A stretch of 64,000 nt of DNA from Shimia thalassica (GTDB taxonomy: Bacteria; Pseudomonadota; Alphaproteobacteria; Rhodobacterales; Rhodobacteraceae): contig NZ_CYTW01000003.1 in assembly GCF_001458215.1 (NCBI RefSeq), positions 248,001 to 312,000 of the forward strand. The letters are read 5' to 3'. Shown here one piece after another: positions 37,258 through 46,329 of this stretch. The notes beneath the pieces were generated by a model. The model was not told the DNA's origin. It saw nothing but the letters and a program-made list of their open reading frames with translations, and searched no databases. The first letter of the stretch is position 1, and the number at the start of each line of letters is the position of its first letter. The position numbers and the translations under genes are program-made.

Positions 37258-38226
37258 TCAGCGTTCTTTGACGTAGGGTTCGCCTCCGGCACGCGGTGGA
37301 ATGGCTTTGCCCACAAACCCTGCAAGGATCACAACCGTCAGGATATAGGGCAGGGCATCCATCACCTGAACAGGGATCACGATGCCGCCAAGGTCGATGT
37401 TCTGATACCGCAGAGCGATCGCTTGCAGCAGGCCGAACAACAGACAGGCCCCAAGGGCATGCCACGGGCGCCACTTGGCAAAGATCAACGCGGCAAGGGC
37501 GATAAACCCGCGTCCCGCTGTCATGTCTTTGACAAAACCGGCTTGCAAGGCTGTCGCGAGGTATGCACCCGCGATACCGCAAAGCACGCCGCAGATCGCA
37601 ACCGCCGCAAAGCGAAGCCCGATCACGGAAACACCTGCGGTATCAACCGCCGCCGGGTTTTCTCCGACCGCGCGCAGGCGCAGGCCGAAACGGGTGCGGA
37701 ACAGAACCCACCACGTCAGGGGCACCAGCGCAAAAGCGATATAGACCAGTATCGAGTGGCCCGAGATCAGCTCATAGTAAAGAGGCCCCAGAACAGGCAC
37801 GTCTTTCAAAGCTTCGGCAAAAGGCAGGGTAATCGGCTCGAACCGTGCACCACCGATCAGGGAGGGCGTCCGCCCCCCTTGTTTGAACCAGTTCTGTGCG
37901 ACCAGAACTGTCATACCCGCCGCAAGAAAGTTAATCGCAACACCCGAGATCAGCTGGTTTCCCCGAAAAGTGATAGAGGCCAGCCCATGCACGGCAGACA
38001 GGATCAGCGACGCTGCGATCCCTGCCAAAAGGCCAATCCAGACCGACCCCGTCGTATAGGCAAACGCTGCCGAGAAAAACGCGGCGGCCAGCATTTTGCC
38101 TTCAAGGCCGATATCGAAGATGCCCGCGCGCTCGGAATACAGACCGGCAAGGCAGGCCAGCAACAAAGGCGTGGCAAGGCGCACGGTCGAGTCCAGCAAT
38201 TGGAGAAGCGTCATGTAATCCATCAT
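37258..38226 (-). CDS. ABC transporter permease (BMP/nucleoside family, second permease)
   Basis: A 322-residue inner-membrane permease of the BPD_transp_2 class, with about nine to ten hydrophobic segments and the GLRLRAVGENPAAVDTAGV coupling loop. Together with the upstream permease it forms the channel of a BMP-type importer. Its ATG overlaps the stop of the first permease (ATGA). It is the last gene of the operon and is followed by a hairpin. Confidence 0.92.
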   Translation of the reverse strand: MMDYMTLLQLLDSTVRLATPLLLACLAGLYSERAGIFDIGLEGKMLAAAFFSAAFAYTTGSVWIGLLAGIAASLILSAVHGLASITFRGNQLISGVAINFLAAGMTVLVAQNWFKQGGRTPSLIGGARFEPITLPFAEALKDVPVLGPLYYELISGHSILVYIAFALVPLTWWVLFRTRFGLRLRAVGENPAAVDTAGVSVIGLRFAAVAICGVLCGIAGAYLATALQAGFVKDMTAGRGFIALAALIFAKWRPWHALGACLLFGLLQAIALRYQNIDLGGIVIPVQVMDALPYILTVVILAGFVGKAIPPRAGGEPYVKER

Positions 38227-39317
38227 GCGTCTCCTTTCCGCATCGCGAGGAAGAGCTTTTCAAGCGGCATGCGCACCATATTGTCGAGCGCACCGGTAAA
38301 GAGGATGACCAAGGCCTGAATGACCACAATCAACTCTCTCGGAATGGTGGTCCACAAGGCCAGCTCGGCACCGCCCTGATACAAAAAGCCAAACAACAGG
38401 GCCGCCAGTAGCACGCCAAAAGGATGACTGCGTCCCATCAGGGCAACGGCAATCCCGATAAATCCGGCACCCTCGGTTGAGTTCAGGATCAAGCGTTCGC
38501 TTTCGCCCATCGTGGTGTTCACGCTCATCATGCCCGCCAGTGCGCCCGAGATCAGCATCGCGATCACGGTGATTTTGACTGGGGAAATACCCGCGTATTG
38601 TGCCGCGCTCTCAGAGTGGCCAAAGGCCCGCAATTCGTACCCAAGGCGTGTGCGCCAGATCAACACCCAGACAACCAGACACGCGGCCAGAGCCAGAAAG
38701 AAGGTCACGTTGGCGGGGGCGCCGCGGAACATGATGTTGTCCGCAGTTGAAAACATGTCCCTGAAGGTGGGCAAATGGGTGGCTTCCGGAAACTTTGCGG
38801 TTGCCGGGTCCATGGCGCCGACTGGCCGTAGAATGTTCACCAAGACATAATTCAGCAAAGCCGCAGCGATGAAATTGAACATAATCGTGGTGATCACAAT
38901 ATGGCTGCCGCGTTTGGCCTGTAGATATGCAGGGATCAGCGCCCAAAGCGCACCGAACAAAGCGGCCCCGACGCTTGCCCCGAGAATAGCCAGAGACCAG
39001 TGCGGCCAAGGGACGTAAAGGCAGGCAAGCGCGACACCAAGACCACCCAGCATGGCCTGACCTTCGCCGCCGATGTTGAACAGACGGGCGTGGAACGCCA
39101 CGGCAACCGCGAGTCCGGTAAAGATAAAGTTGGTGGCATAATAGAGCGTATACCCCCAACCGGCGGACCGCATGAGCGCGCCCTCGACCATAAGTTTGAA
39201 CGCGGCCCAGGGGTTTTCCCCGATCGCAAGGATCACGAGCGCTGACAGAATAGCGGCCAGAAGCAACGAAATTAACGGGATCAGGACGACATCCGCCCAT
39301 TGAGGCATCTTATCCAT
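38223..39317 (-). CDS. ABC transporter permease (BMP/nucleoside family, first permease)
   Basis: A 364-residue permease with a longer N-terminus than its partner, many hydrophobic segments, and the coupling loop GYELRAFGHSESAAQYAGI facing the ATPase. It starts at an ATG (39317) that overlaps the end of the ATPase gene by eight bases and ends overlapping the second permease. Pairing of a long and a short permease is typical of YufP/YufQ-like nucleoside importers. Confidence 0.92.
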   Translation of the reverse strand: MDKMPQWADVVLIPLISLLLAAILSALVILAIGENPWAAFKLMVEGALMRSAGWGYTLYYATNFIFTGLAVAVAFHARLFNIGGEGQAMLGGLGVALACLYVPWPHWSLAILGASVGAALFGALWALIPAYLQAKRGSHIVITTIMFNFIAAALLNYVLVNILRPVGAMDPATAKFPEATHLPTFRDMFSTADNIMFRGAPANVTFFLALAACLVVWVLIWRTRLGYELRAFGHSESAAQYAGISPVKITVIAMLISGALAGMMSVNTTMGESERLILNSTEGAGFIGIAVALMGRSHPFGVLLAALLFGFLYQGGAELALWTTIPRELIVVIQALVILFTGALDNMVRMPLEKLFLAMRKGDA

Positions 39318-40911
39318 TGTTCTCACCCTCGTGTTCTTCTTCTTGCAGCGCGAATTGCTGATCGACAACTTGCCAATCTTCGGCGGTGGGTTCTTGGGTT
39401 ATGCCAGCCATCAAAAGGCCAAGCTCTTTTTCATCTGTCTGGCTTGGCACGCGTTCGCCCATGATGTGGCCATCAAACATGACCGCGATCCTGTCTGACA
39501 GAGACATGATTTCATCAAGTTCGACACTGACCAAAAGGATGGCTTTGCCTTGATCGCGCAGCTGCACGATCTGCTGGTGGATGAATTCAATCGCGCCAAT
39601 GTCCACACCGCGCGTGGGCTGGCCAATCAGCAACAAATCAGGGTTGCGCTCGATTTCGCGGGCAACGACGATTTTCTGTTGGTTCCCGCCCGAGAAATTC
39701 TTGGCGGCCAGTTTCGGATGCGGCGGCCGCACGTCAAAGCGGTCCATCTGCTCCTGCGCTTTATCAAGGATGCCGGCGTTGTCCATCAGCATGCCTTTTT
39801 GGAACGCGGGATCATGGTGATATCCAAAGACCGAGTTTTCCCAAGCGGAATACTCCATGATCAGACCTTCGCGTTGCCGGTCTTCGGGAACATGGGCGAT
39901 ACCTGCGTCACGGCGTGCTTGTCCGTTCGAACCTTTGCCCGTCAATGGCAACTCTTGGCCGTTCATCCGGATGGTTCCGACACCATTGGCAAAACCGCCC
40001 AAAACTTCGAGAAGTTCCGATTGCCCGTTACCCGCAACGCCCGCGATGCCAAGAATTTCTCCCGCCTTCAAAGACAGGCTAATCCCTTTCAGCCGTTCAA
40101 CGCCCTTGTCGTCTGTCACCCGCAGGTTTTCCACTTCGAGCACGGTTTGGCCGGGGGTGGCAGGCTTTTTGTCGACCCGTAGAAGAACCTTGCGGCCGAC
40201 CATAAGCTCGGCCAGATGTTCGGGGCTTGTTTCCGCGGTTTTGACGGTTGCCGTCATCTCACCGCGGCGCATCACGCTGACCGTGTTGGTGATATCCATG
40301 ATTTCACGCAGCTTGTGCGTGATCAGGATAATGGTTTTCCCCTCTTCGCGCAGCCGGTCGAGAATTCGAAACAGCTGATCCGCTTCGGCAGGGGTCAACA
40401 CGCCTGTCGGTTCGTCGAGAATAAGGATATCTGCCTGACGGTACAGCGCCTTGAGAATTTCCACGCGTTGTTGGTGGCCGACCGACAGGTTTTCGATCAG
40501 AGCATCCGGATCAATGTTCAGCTCGTATTCCTTGGCCAGATGGGCCAGTTCCTTACGGGCCTTGGCAAGCGACGGTCGCAGCAACCTGCCGTCTTCTGCC
40601 CCAAGGATAATGTTTTCCAGAACAGTAAAGTTCTCAACCAGTTTGAAGTGCTGGAACACCATGCCGATGCCCGCAGCAATGGCCGCTTGAGAATCCGGTA
40701 TCTGGGTTTTGTTGCCCTTGATCCAGATTTCCCCTCTATCGGCTTTGTAAAATCCATAGAGGATTGACATCAACGTGGATTTGCCCGCGCCGTTTTCGCC
40801 GATAATGCCGTGAATTGTGCCGGGCATGACCGAAATCGAGATGTCTTTGTTGGCTTGGACAGGACCAAAGGCTTTGGAAATGCCTTTGAGTTGGATGGCG
40901 GGTGCGGTCAT
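39310..40911 (-). CDS. ABC transporter ATPase with two nucleotide-binding domains (BMP family)
   Basis: A 533-residue double ATPase. The first domain has Walker A GENGAGKSTL, signature LSVGHQQRVEI and Walker B ILILDEPTGVL. The second has a degenerate Walker A region (GVAGNGQSEL), signature FSGGNQQKIVVARE and DLLLIGQPTRGVD, where Walker B is atypical. Such asymmetry is normal in YufO/RbsA-like proteins. It drives uptake through the two downstream permeases and overlaps the NTF2-like gene upstream by four bases. Confidence 0.94.
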   Translation of the reverse strand: MTAPAIQLKGISKAFGPVQANKDISISVMPGTIHGIIGENGAGKSTLMSILYGFYKADRGEIWIKGNKTQIPDSQAAIAAGIGMVFQHFKLVENFTVLENIILGAEDGRLLRPSLAKARKELAHLAKEYELNIDPDALIENLSVGHQQRVEILKALYRQADILILDEPTGVLTPAEADQLFRILDRLREEGKTIILITHKLREIMDITNTVSVMRRGEMTATVKTAETSPEHLAELMVGRKVLLRVDKKPATPGQTVLEVENLRVTDDKGVERLKGISLSLKAGEILGIAGVAGNGQSELLEVLGGFANGVGTIRMNGQELPLTGKGSNGQARRDAGIAHVPEDRQREGLIMEYSAWENSVFGYHHDPAFQKGMLMDNAGILDKAQEQMDRFDVRPPHPKLAAKNFSGGNQQKIVVAREIERNPDLLLIGQPTRGVDIGAIEFIHQQIVQLRDQGKAILLVSVELDEIMSLSDRIAVMFDGHIMGERVPSQTDEKELGLLMAGITQEPTAEDWQVVDQQFALQEEEHEGENNG

Positions 40912-41264
40912 GCGGGGTCTCCCAAACCGGCAAATCCGATCAGACGCAGGGGGCGATTATCGGTGTCACATTCAATAAAGTACTGGCCCATTTGCACTTG
41001 TCCGTCCGCCATACAGAAGGCGACAGTTGCGCGGAAATGGCCGCTTGTTTCGCTCAGGTTCCTGACCTCTGCAGACGCGCCGGGGGCGAATTGTGTATAC
41101 ATCGCGACGTAGGCAACCAAATCGTCAAACGATGAAATGGGCTCTGGGGTGCGGGGATCAAGATAGTGGAACGCAGGGGCGACGCTGTCCCGTATGGACG
41201 TGGCGCGGGCCTCGGCATCTTCCATGCCCCAAGCTGCGAAAAACTGGATGATCGCGTCTGACAT
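40908..41264 (-). CDS. NTF2/SnoaL-like small protein within the ABC operon
   Basis: A 118-residue protein beginning MSDAIIQFFAAWGMEDAEARATSI. It has the cone-shaped alpha+beta pattern of NTF2-like proteins (three N-terminal helices, then strands ATVAFCMADGQVQMGQYFIE). No catalytic residues can be assigned. It is overlapped by the ATPase start (ATGA) and lies 87 bases after bmpA, so it belongs to the transporter operon. It could act on the imported compound or bind it. Its presence in this position is the odd part of the operon. Confidence 0.75.
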   Translation of the reverse strand: MSDAIIQFFAAWGMEDAEARATSIRDSVAPAFHYLDPRTPEPISSFDDLVAYVAMYTQFAPGASAEVRNLSETSGHFRATVAFCMADGQVQMGQYFIECDTDNRPLRLIGFAGLGDPA

Positions 41265-41281
41265 GGGTGTCCTTTCAGTAG

Positions 41282-41312
41282 AAAGGGCCGCGCCGCCAAG
41301 GCACGGCCCTTA
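41282..41312 (-). promoter_or_regulatory. Intra-operon hairpin after bmpA
   Basis: AAGGGCCG(T)GC/GC(G)CGGCCCTT forms a strong stem between bmpA and the rest of the transporter genes. Hairpins at this place commonly raise binding-protein levels relative to the membrane parts by mRNA stabilisation or partial termination. Confidence 0.7.
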
Positions 41313-41351
41313 GTCTCGTTCAAAGCCGGATGGCTTTGCCTGCAGGGCGTC

Positions 41352-42341
41352 TTATTCGACGGGGCAGGTGTTGTCGCTCATGTAGTCATGCACAACCAAA
41401 GATCCTGCCGAGATGGCGTCCTTGGCGTTGTTCACGTCATGCTTCATGTCGATGGTAACAAGCTTTTCGTTGTGACGGTCCAGCGCATAGTCGATGCCGC
41501 CATTGGCAACACCCATGACATAGATACCCATGTCGAGATCGTCACCGTCGTTCATCGCGTCATAAACGGCGTTGTCTACGCGTTTCATCATCGATGTCAG
41601 TACTTTGCCGGGGTGCATGTAGTTCTGGTTTGAGTCCACGCCGATCGACAGAATGCCTTCGTCAGCAGCGGTTTGCAGAACACCTACACCAGTACCGCCA
41701 GCAGCGGCGTATACAACGTCAGCACCCTGCGAAATCTGCGCTTTGGTCAGCTCGGATCCTTTTACGGGGTCATTCCATGCGGCAGGGGTGGTTCCGGTCA
41801 TGTTCTGGATCACGGTGGCATTCGGGTTCACAGCCTTGACGCCCTGAACATAACCACAAGCGAACTTGCGGATCAGCGGAATATCCATGCCACCGATAAA
41901 GCCGACGGTGCCGGTTTTCGATGCTTTGGCCGCCATCATACCAACCAGATACGAACCTTCGTGCTCGTTAAAAACAACCGAACGCACGTTTGGCTGATCC
42001 ACAACCATATCGATGATCGCGAACTTCGTGTCAGGATAGTCAGGTGCAACTTCCGACAGAACGTTGCCGAAGGCAAAACCGGTCATCACGATCGGGTTTG
42101 CACCCGCTTCGGCGAAACGGCGCAGGGCCTGCTCGCGCTGGGCTTCGGATTGCAGTTCGATCTCACGGAAAGACTTTCCGTGCTCGCCAGCCCAACGGGT
42201 TGCGCCGTTGAAAGCGGCTTCGTTGAACGATTTGTCAAATTTACCACCAAGGTCAAAAATCAGCGCGGGTTCCGCCAAAGCAGCACCAGCAGTAAGCGCC
42301 ACGGCAGCAGCAGCGCCCATAATTTTGGTCATCAGGGTCAT
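41352..42341 (-). CDS. BMP-family ABC transporter substrate-binding protein
   Basis: A 329-residue periplasmic binding protein with a signal peptide (MTLMTKIMGAAAAVALTAGAALA) and the BmpA-family start of the mature chain, EPALIFDLGGKFDKSFNEAA. It lacks a lipobox cysteine, so it should be soluble in the periplasm. BMP-family importers usually take up purine or other nucleosides, which suits the deoD gene in the window. It is the first gene of the operon. GGGAGA precedes the ATG at 42341. Confidence 0.93.
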   Translation of the reverse strand: MTLMTKIMGAAAAVALTAGAALAEPALIFDLGGKFDKSFNEAAFNGATRWAGEHGKSFREIELQSEAQREQALRRFAEAGANPIVMTGFAFGNVLSEVAPDYPDTKFAIIDMVVDQPNVRSVVFNEHEGSYLVGMMAAKASKTGTVGFIGGMDIPLIRKFACGYVQGVKAVNPNATVIQNMTGTTPAAWNDPVKGSELTKAQISQGADVVYAAAGGTGVGVLQTAADEGILSIGVDSNQNYMHPGKVLTSMMKRVDNAVYDAMNDGDDLDMGIYVMGVANGGIDYALDRHNEKLVTIDMKHDVNNAKDAISAGSLVVHDYMSDNTCPVE

Positions 42342-42519
42342 GTATCTCTCCCAAGTAAAGCGAGGCCGATCATTTATTGCCAGCCTCTAGCATGCAGACA
42401 GATCAAGTCAGATCATAGCTTAGTAAGGCCGCAGAGGAGTGGAGTGGTCAACCCGGATTCGACCATTTGGCCAAGAATCCGCGCCCGGGCCCGTAGTTGC
42501 CCATAGGGAAAGGGGCGCT

Positions 42520-42933
42520 TTAGCCCAAATTATGCGACATGATACGGGCATCTATTTTCTGCCCGTCAGCCCGTGAATAATATCCCGTACGGGTGCTTTG
42601 GGTGGTGTAGCCCTGTCGCGCATAGAGAGAAATTGCGGAAACGTTGTCTTTTGCAACCTCCAGAAAAGCTGTCTCTGCTCCCTTGGCCCGCGCCGCTGTT
42701 TCAAAGGCCAGAAGCCACTTTGCACCAAGCCCGCGACCCTGATGATCGGGCAGCACGGCGATGGTCAGCAATTCGACTTCATCGACAATCACCCGTCCAA
42801 GCGCAAAGCCGGTCTGATCGCCGACAACAAAGCACAAGGGCGACGACAACAGGGATTGAAACTCGGATGCGCTCCATCCTCGCGATTCGCGAAATGCGGC
42901 GCCGTGGATCTGTGCGAGGAGGTCTGGCGTCAT
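42520..42933 (-). CDS. rimI: GNAT acetyltransferase, ribosomal protein S18 alanine N-acetyltransferase-like
   Basis: A 137-residue GNAT enzyme. The acetyl-CoA pyrophosphate loop is LPDHQGRGLGAKWL, and the C-terminal motif DNVSAISLYARQGYTTQSTR fits RimI. Its ATG overlaps the stop of tsaB (ATGA), and tsaB-rimI is a common pairing, which supports RimI over a generic acetyltransferase. Acetylates the N-terminal alanine of S18 in the characterised enzyme. Confidence 0.85.
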   Translation of the reverse strand: MTPDLLAQIHGAAFRESRGWSASEFQSLLSSPLCFVVGDQTGFALGRVIVDEVELLTIAVLPDHQGRGLGAKWLLAFETAARAKGAETAFLEVAKDNVSAISLYARQGYTTQSTRTGYYSRADGQKIDARIMSHNLG

Positions 42934-43577
42934 GGCAGGATTACGGGTGCGGGATCGCGGGGCGGTGCTGCATCGGCCGCCTTGATATAGAGCGGGGCAG
43001 GGCGCGTGACCGGCTCGCCCAGACGGGCAGCGGCGGCTCGCGTGATGGCTTCTGCGATCGGGTATTTGCAACTGACCGCGGTTCCGGAAAATCGCTCGGC
43101 GCATTCCTCGGCATGTGCGCCAACCCACGATGGCGCGGTTTGTGTCAGGTGATCACCGATGTCATCCAGTCGGCAAAAGGCCGGTGTCTGATCGGTTTCT
43201 GTTCCGAATTCCTGCACATAGACCTGTTCGCGCGGAGCGGCCACGAGGGAAACGCAAGGGCGAGGTTGCTCAAGGGCGAAGGCCTCGAACGAAGAGACGC
43301 CAATCGCCGGAATGTCCAAGGCCAGCGCAAGTCCGCGTGCGGCAGATACGGAAATCCGGATGCCTGTAAAGTTGCCGGGGCCAACACCAACGCCGATTGC
43401 ATCCAGGTCTGCCCAGGCAAGTCCGGCACCGGCCAGCATTTCCTCAAGCAGCGGCATCAGCCTTTCGGCCTGTCCACGGCCCATCTCTTCGGTCTTTTTA
43501 GCCACAAGTCGACCGTCAGACAAAAGCGCGGCGGTGCAATAGGGACCAGACGTGTCAAACCCCAGAATTGTTGTCAC
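42930..43577 (-). CDS. tsaB: tRNA threonylcarbamoyladenosine biosynthesis protein TsaB
   Basis: Scaffold partner of TsaD in making t6A37 on ANN-decoding tRNAs. The 215-residue ASKHA-fold protein starts VTTILGFDTSGPYCTAALL and carries VGVGPGNFTGIRISVSAARG. The start is probably GTG at 43577, with GAAAGG upstream; a TTG at 43592 would add five residues. Only the N-terminal ATPase-like half is strongly conserved, as usual. It overlaps rimI by four bases. Confidence 0.92.
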   Translation of the reverse strand: MTTILGFDTSGPYCTAALLSDGRLVAKKTEEMGRGQAERLMPLLEEMLAGAGLAWADLDAIGVGVGPGNFTGIRISVSAARGLALALDIPAIGVSSFEAFALEQPRPCVSLVAAPREQVYVQEFGTETDQTPAFCRLDDIGDHLTQTAPSWVGAHAEECAERFSGTAVSCKYPIAEAITRAAAARLGEPVTRPAPLYIKAADAAPPRDPAPVILP

Positions 43578-43588
43578 TTGGCAACCTT

Positions 43589-44014
43589 TCAATTAGCGGC
43601 ATTCAGGGTCTCGCGACCTGACGCCTGTGCCCTTTCAAGATCATCGGAAAAATGGAGCCAGGAAAAGGCTGATTCCGCATGGCAATGAATGCGTGGGGGC
43701 AAGTTGTCTGCCTGATCAATCAGGCCGAGCGGTACATAGACCTGATCCGGAAGATAATCAAAGGTCGCCATAAGGGGCGATCCGCAATTTTGACAGTTCC
43801 ACCGTGTAACACCGGGATGGTGCGAGACGCCTTGGCCTTGCGTTGGTGATGTTTTCAACTCTTTGACGTCAAATGCTGCAAAAGCCGCGACCGGCGCTCC
43901 GGTCCACCGGCGGCAGTCGGAACAATGGCAGTAGGCGTCTGTCAAAGGGCCAGTTGGTGAAACGAAAGAGACGGCGCCACAATAGCACCGTCCCGTAATA
44001 TCTTGGCCTGACAT
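43589..44014 (-). CDS. GFA (glutathione-dependent formaldehyde-activating)-family protein
   Basis: A 141-residue zinc protein of the GFA/CENP-V family with the expected cysteine sets: RCYCGAVSF, CHCSDCRRWTG and NCQNCGSPLM. The family includes formaldehyde-glutathione adduct synthase, but many members have other roles. The start chosen is ATG 44014. It sits between nfu and tsaB in the same direction, 11 bases before the tsaB start, and is probably co-transcribed with them. Confidence 0.9.
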   Translation of the reverse strand: MSGQDITGRCYCGAVSFVSPTGPLTDAYCHCSDCRRWTGAPVAAFAAFDVKELKTSPTQGQGVSHHPGVTRWNCQNCGSPLMATFDYLPDQVYVPLGLIDQADNLPPRIHCHAESAFSWLHFSDDLERAQASGRETLNAAN

Positions 44015-44036
44015 GTCGTTTGACCCTTTGCGTCCG

Positions 44037-44600
44037 TCAGACGGCAACAGGGCGCACCTCGGTCACTTCAGGGATGTAGTGTCGCAGCAGGTTTTCGATG
44101 CCCATTTTGAGCGTCAGTGTCGAAGACGGACATCCTGCGCAGGCACCCTGCATGTGCAAATACACAACGCCGCGGTCAAACCCGTGAAAGGTGATATCGC
44201 CGCCGTCCTGCGCCACGGCGGGACGAACGCGCGTGTCCAGAAGCTCTTTGATCTGGCCAACGATTTCGCCGTCCGGACCATCATGTGCCGCGTGGCCCGC
44301 AGGGGCGATTGCCTCGCCTGCCATGACAGGCTGGCCTGATTGGAAATGCTCCATGATCGCGCCCAGAATGGCGGGTTTCACGTGATCCCATTCGATGTTT
44401 TCGGCTTTGGTAACGGTCACGAAATCATTGCCAAAGAACACGCCGGCGATGCCGTTCACTGCGAAAATGCGGCTTGCCAGCGGAGAGGCTTCCGCGCCTT
44501 CGGATGTGGGGAAATCGGCTGTTCCGGCTTCCAAAACAGTTTGGCCGGGCAGGAATTTCAACGTCGCTGGGTTCGGGGTCGACTCGGTCTGGATAAACAT
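44037..44600 (-). CDS. nfu: NifU-like Fe-S cluster carrier
   Basis: Delivers [4Fe-4S] clusters to target enzymes. The 187-residue protein has an N-terminal Nfu domain (MFIQTESTPNPATLKFLPG) and a C-terminal NifU domain with the cluster-binding CxxC in GACAGCPSS (C154, C157). This two-domain layout is the alphaproteobacterial/mitochondrial NFU1 form. Fe-S clients such as SdhB are encoded in the same window. Confidence 0.94.
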   Translation of the reverse strand: MFIQTESTPNPATLKFLPGQTVLEAGTADFPTSEGAEASPLASRIFAVNGIAGVFFGNDFVTVTKAENIEWDHVKPAILGAIMEHFQSGQPVMAGEAIAPAGHAAHDGPDGEIVGQIKELLDTRVRPAVAQDGGDITFHGFDRGVVYLHMQGACAGCPSSTLTLKMGIENLLRHYIPEVTEVRPVAV

Positions 44601-44685
44601 CGCGGATACACCTTTTTCATCTTGATAGAGATATGCGCTTCGTCATGTCCTGTGTCAAGGTTTAGAATGATTCTAAGGTGCTCGC

Positions 44686-45141
44686 TCAGGTGATCGCTTC
44701 CAGACGTTCCTTGGACAAATCTCCGGGCACAATCGTAATCGGAATAGGAAGACTGCCCGAGTTTCGCGACATTTGCGACACCAGAGGCCCGGGGCCCTTT
44801 TTGTCATTCCCCGCCCCCAGAACAAGAACACCGATCTCTTTGTCTTCCGCGATCTGTGTCAGGATTTCGCGCACTGCTTCGCCTTCACGGATCACCAGTT
44901 CGGGATCAACGCCCTGCTTGTCACGCATCCATTTTGCGAAAACTTCGAAATGCGCCTGAATGCGTTCGCGTGCTTCTTCGCGCATCAGATCACCCACGCC
45001 AATCCAGTGATTGAATTCATCCGGCGGGATGATCGATAGGATTTGAACGCCCCCCTGAGAATGCGCGGCACGCATCGCAGCAAAACGCATCGCGTTCAGG
45101 CATTCTCGACTGTCATCCAGCACCACAAGGAATTTACGCAT
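44686..45141 (-). CDS. Universal stress protein (UspA family)
   Basis: A 151-residue single-domain USP: strand FLVVLDDSREC, ILSIIPPDEF, and the C-terminal nucleotide-binding pattern VLVLGAGNDKKGPGPLVSQM with the Gly-x2-Gly-x-Gly-like loop. Long helices in the middle (RERIQAHFEVFAKWM) are typical. ATP binding is plausible. It stands between ilvE and nfu with gaps of about 60-85 bases. Confidence 0.9.
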   Translation of the reverse strand: MRKFLVVLDDSRECLNAMRFAAMRAAHSQGGVQILSIIPPDEFNHWIGVGDLMREEARERIQAHFEVFAKWMRDKQGVDPELVIREGEAVREILTQIAEDKEIGVLVLGAGNDKKGPGPLVSQMSRNSGSLPIPITIVPGDLSKERLEAIT

Positions 45142-45205
45142 AATTGATCTCCGTTGATGCGATCATGGCCCATGCTCTTGGTTCAGGCAATGATAGAAGA
45201 TTGGC

Positions 45206-46072
45206 TTATTCGGAATGGGCCCAATCCCAGTACATTTCGCGGACGCGTCGCGTGACAGGGCCCACTTGGTATTGGCGGTCATCAAAGGCCGTAACCGGCG
45301 TGATTTTCGACATGTTGCCGGACAGGAATACTTCGTCAGCATCTTCGAAATCATCAAAGGTCAGGACGGCTTCGTGCACGGCCATCCCGTCTGCGCGCAT
45401 GTTGCTCAGGTGTCGCGCACGGGTGATTCCGGCCAGAAACGTGCCGTTGGCAATCGGCGTGAAAACTTCACCGTCTTTGACCATGAACACGTTGGCCGTT
45501 GCGGTTTCTGCGACGTTGCCCATGGCATCGGTCACGAGCGCGTTGCCAAACCCTTTCGAGCGCGCCTCGACCAGCATACGGGCGTTGTTGGGATAAAGGC
45601 AGCCTGCCTTTGCATTGACCACCGCGTCTTCCAGAACCGGACGGCGGAAACGCGTCCGGGTCAATGTGGTCGATGATTCCGGTGCCGCCATCGCGATAGA
45701 TTCCAGACAAATGGCAAACCCTGTGCTGCCCTGCATCGGGGCAATCGCGCTTGCTGTCATGTCGGCTTCGATGCCCCAGTACATAGGACGGATATAGACC
45801 GCTTCGTCTTTTCCAAAGCCTTCGAGACCTTCGCGCGTGAGGTCAAGCATGTCTTCGGTTGTCATCGTTGGCGTCAACATCAGGGCCTCTGCCGACCGGT
45901 TCACGCGTGCCAGATGCGGTTCCAGATCTGGCGTGATGCCTTCAAAAAAGCGGGCACCGTCAAAGACCGTGGTGCCCAACCAGCTGCCATGGTCCGCTGC
46001 GTTCATGATCGGAACATTTCCGTCATGCCAAGTGCCGTTGAAATAGGTTCGGATGGTCTTGCCGATCGCCAT
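45206..46072 (-). CDS. ilvE: Branched-chain amino acid aminotransferase (class IV)
   Basis: PLP-dependent transamination of Leu, Ile and Val with 2-oxoglutarate. The 288-residue fold-type IV protein starts TYFNGTWHDGNVPIMNAADHG. The Schiff-base lysine is in VVNAKAGCLYPNNARM, and the C-terminal phosphate loop is GITRARHL. Members of this size in Rhodobacterales are annotated as branched-chain aminotransferases, but a D-amino-acid or aminodeoxychorismate-type specificity cannot be excluded from sequence. Confidence 0.83.
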   Translation of the reverse strand: MAIGKTIRTYFNGTWHDGNVPIMNAADHGSWLGTTVFDGARFFEGITPDLEPHLARVNRSAEALMLTPTMTTEDMLDLTREGLEGFGKDEAVYIRPMYWGIEADMTASAIAPMQGSTGFAICLESIAMAAPESSTTLTRTRFRRPVLEDAVVNAKAGCLYPNNARMLVEARSKGFGNALVTDAMGNVAETATANVFMVKDGEVFTPIANGTFLAGITRARHLSNMRADGMAVHEAVLTFDDFEDADEVFLSGNMSKITPVTAFDDRQYQVGPVTRRVREMYWDWAHSE

Positions 46073-46227
46073 GCTCGTGCTCCCTCGCTCACAGTCGAGC
46101 GGATGCTAGACCTGCGATCTGTCAACGTCCATCCCAAAAGGGGACGCCGCGCGCGCCTTTGTCCGGCGGTGACCGGCGACGCAGAACCAGTGCGGAAGTA
46201 TCGACTTTTTGGAGGGTGGGGCGCCGG

Positions 46228-46317
46228 GGGCCGGGGGCTTTGCCCCCGGCCTGGCCCAACGGGATGCGGGGCCTTTTGGCCCCAAAGACGGGCGGGAGCA
46301 TGTTTTTGCAACACGCT
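46228..46317 (-). repeat. Array of three GC-rich hairpins downstream of trpS
   Basis: On the plus strand: GCCGGGGGC/GCCCCCGGC around 46229-46251, GGGGCC-TTTT-GGCCCC at 46268-46283, and GGCGGGAGC/GCTCCCGCC around 46290-46322, with nested TGTT/AACA. Together they fill the gap between trpS and ilvE. They resemble intergenic repeat elements more than a single terminator. The hairpin nearest trpS could end its transcript. Confidence 0.7.
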
Positions 46318-46329
46318 CCCGCCAATGAT

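Noticed and set aside
38890..38897. A GTGATCAC palindrome inside the first permease gene (also one at 43149-43156 in tsaB)
   Set aside because: Single copies inside coding sequence, without a partner or the extended flanks, so not counted as operators.
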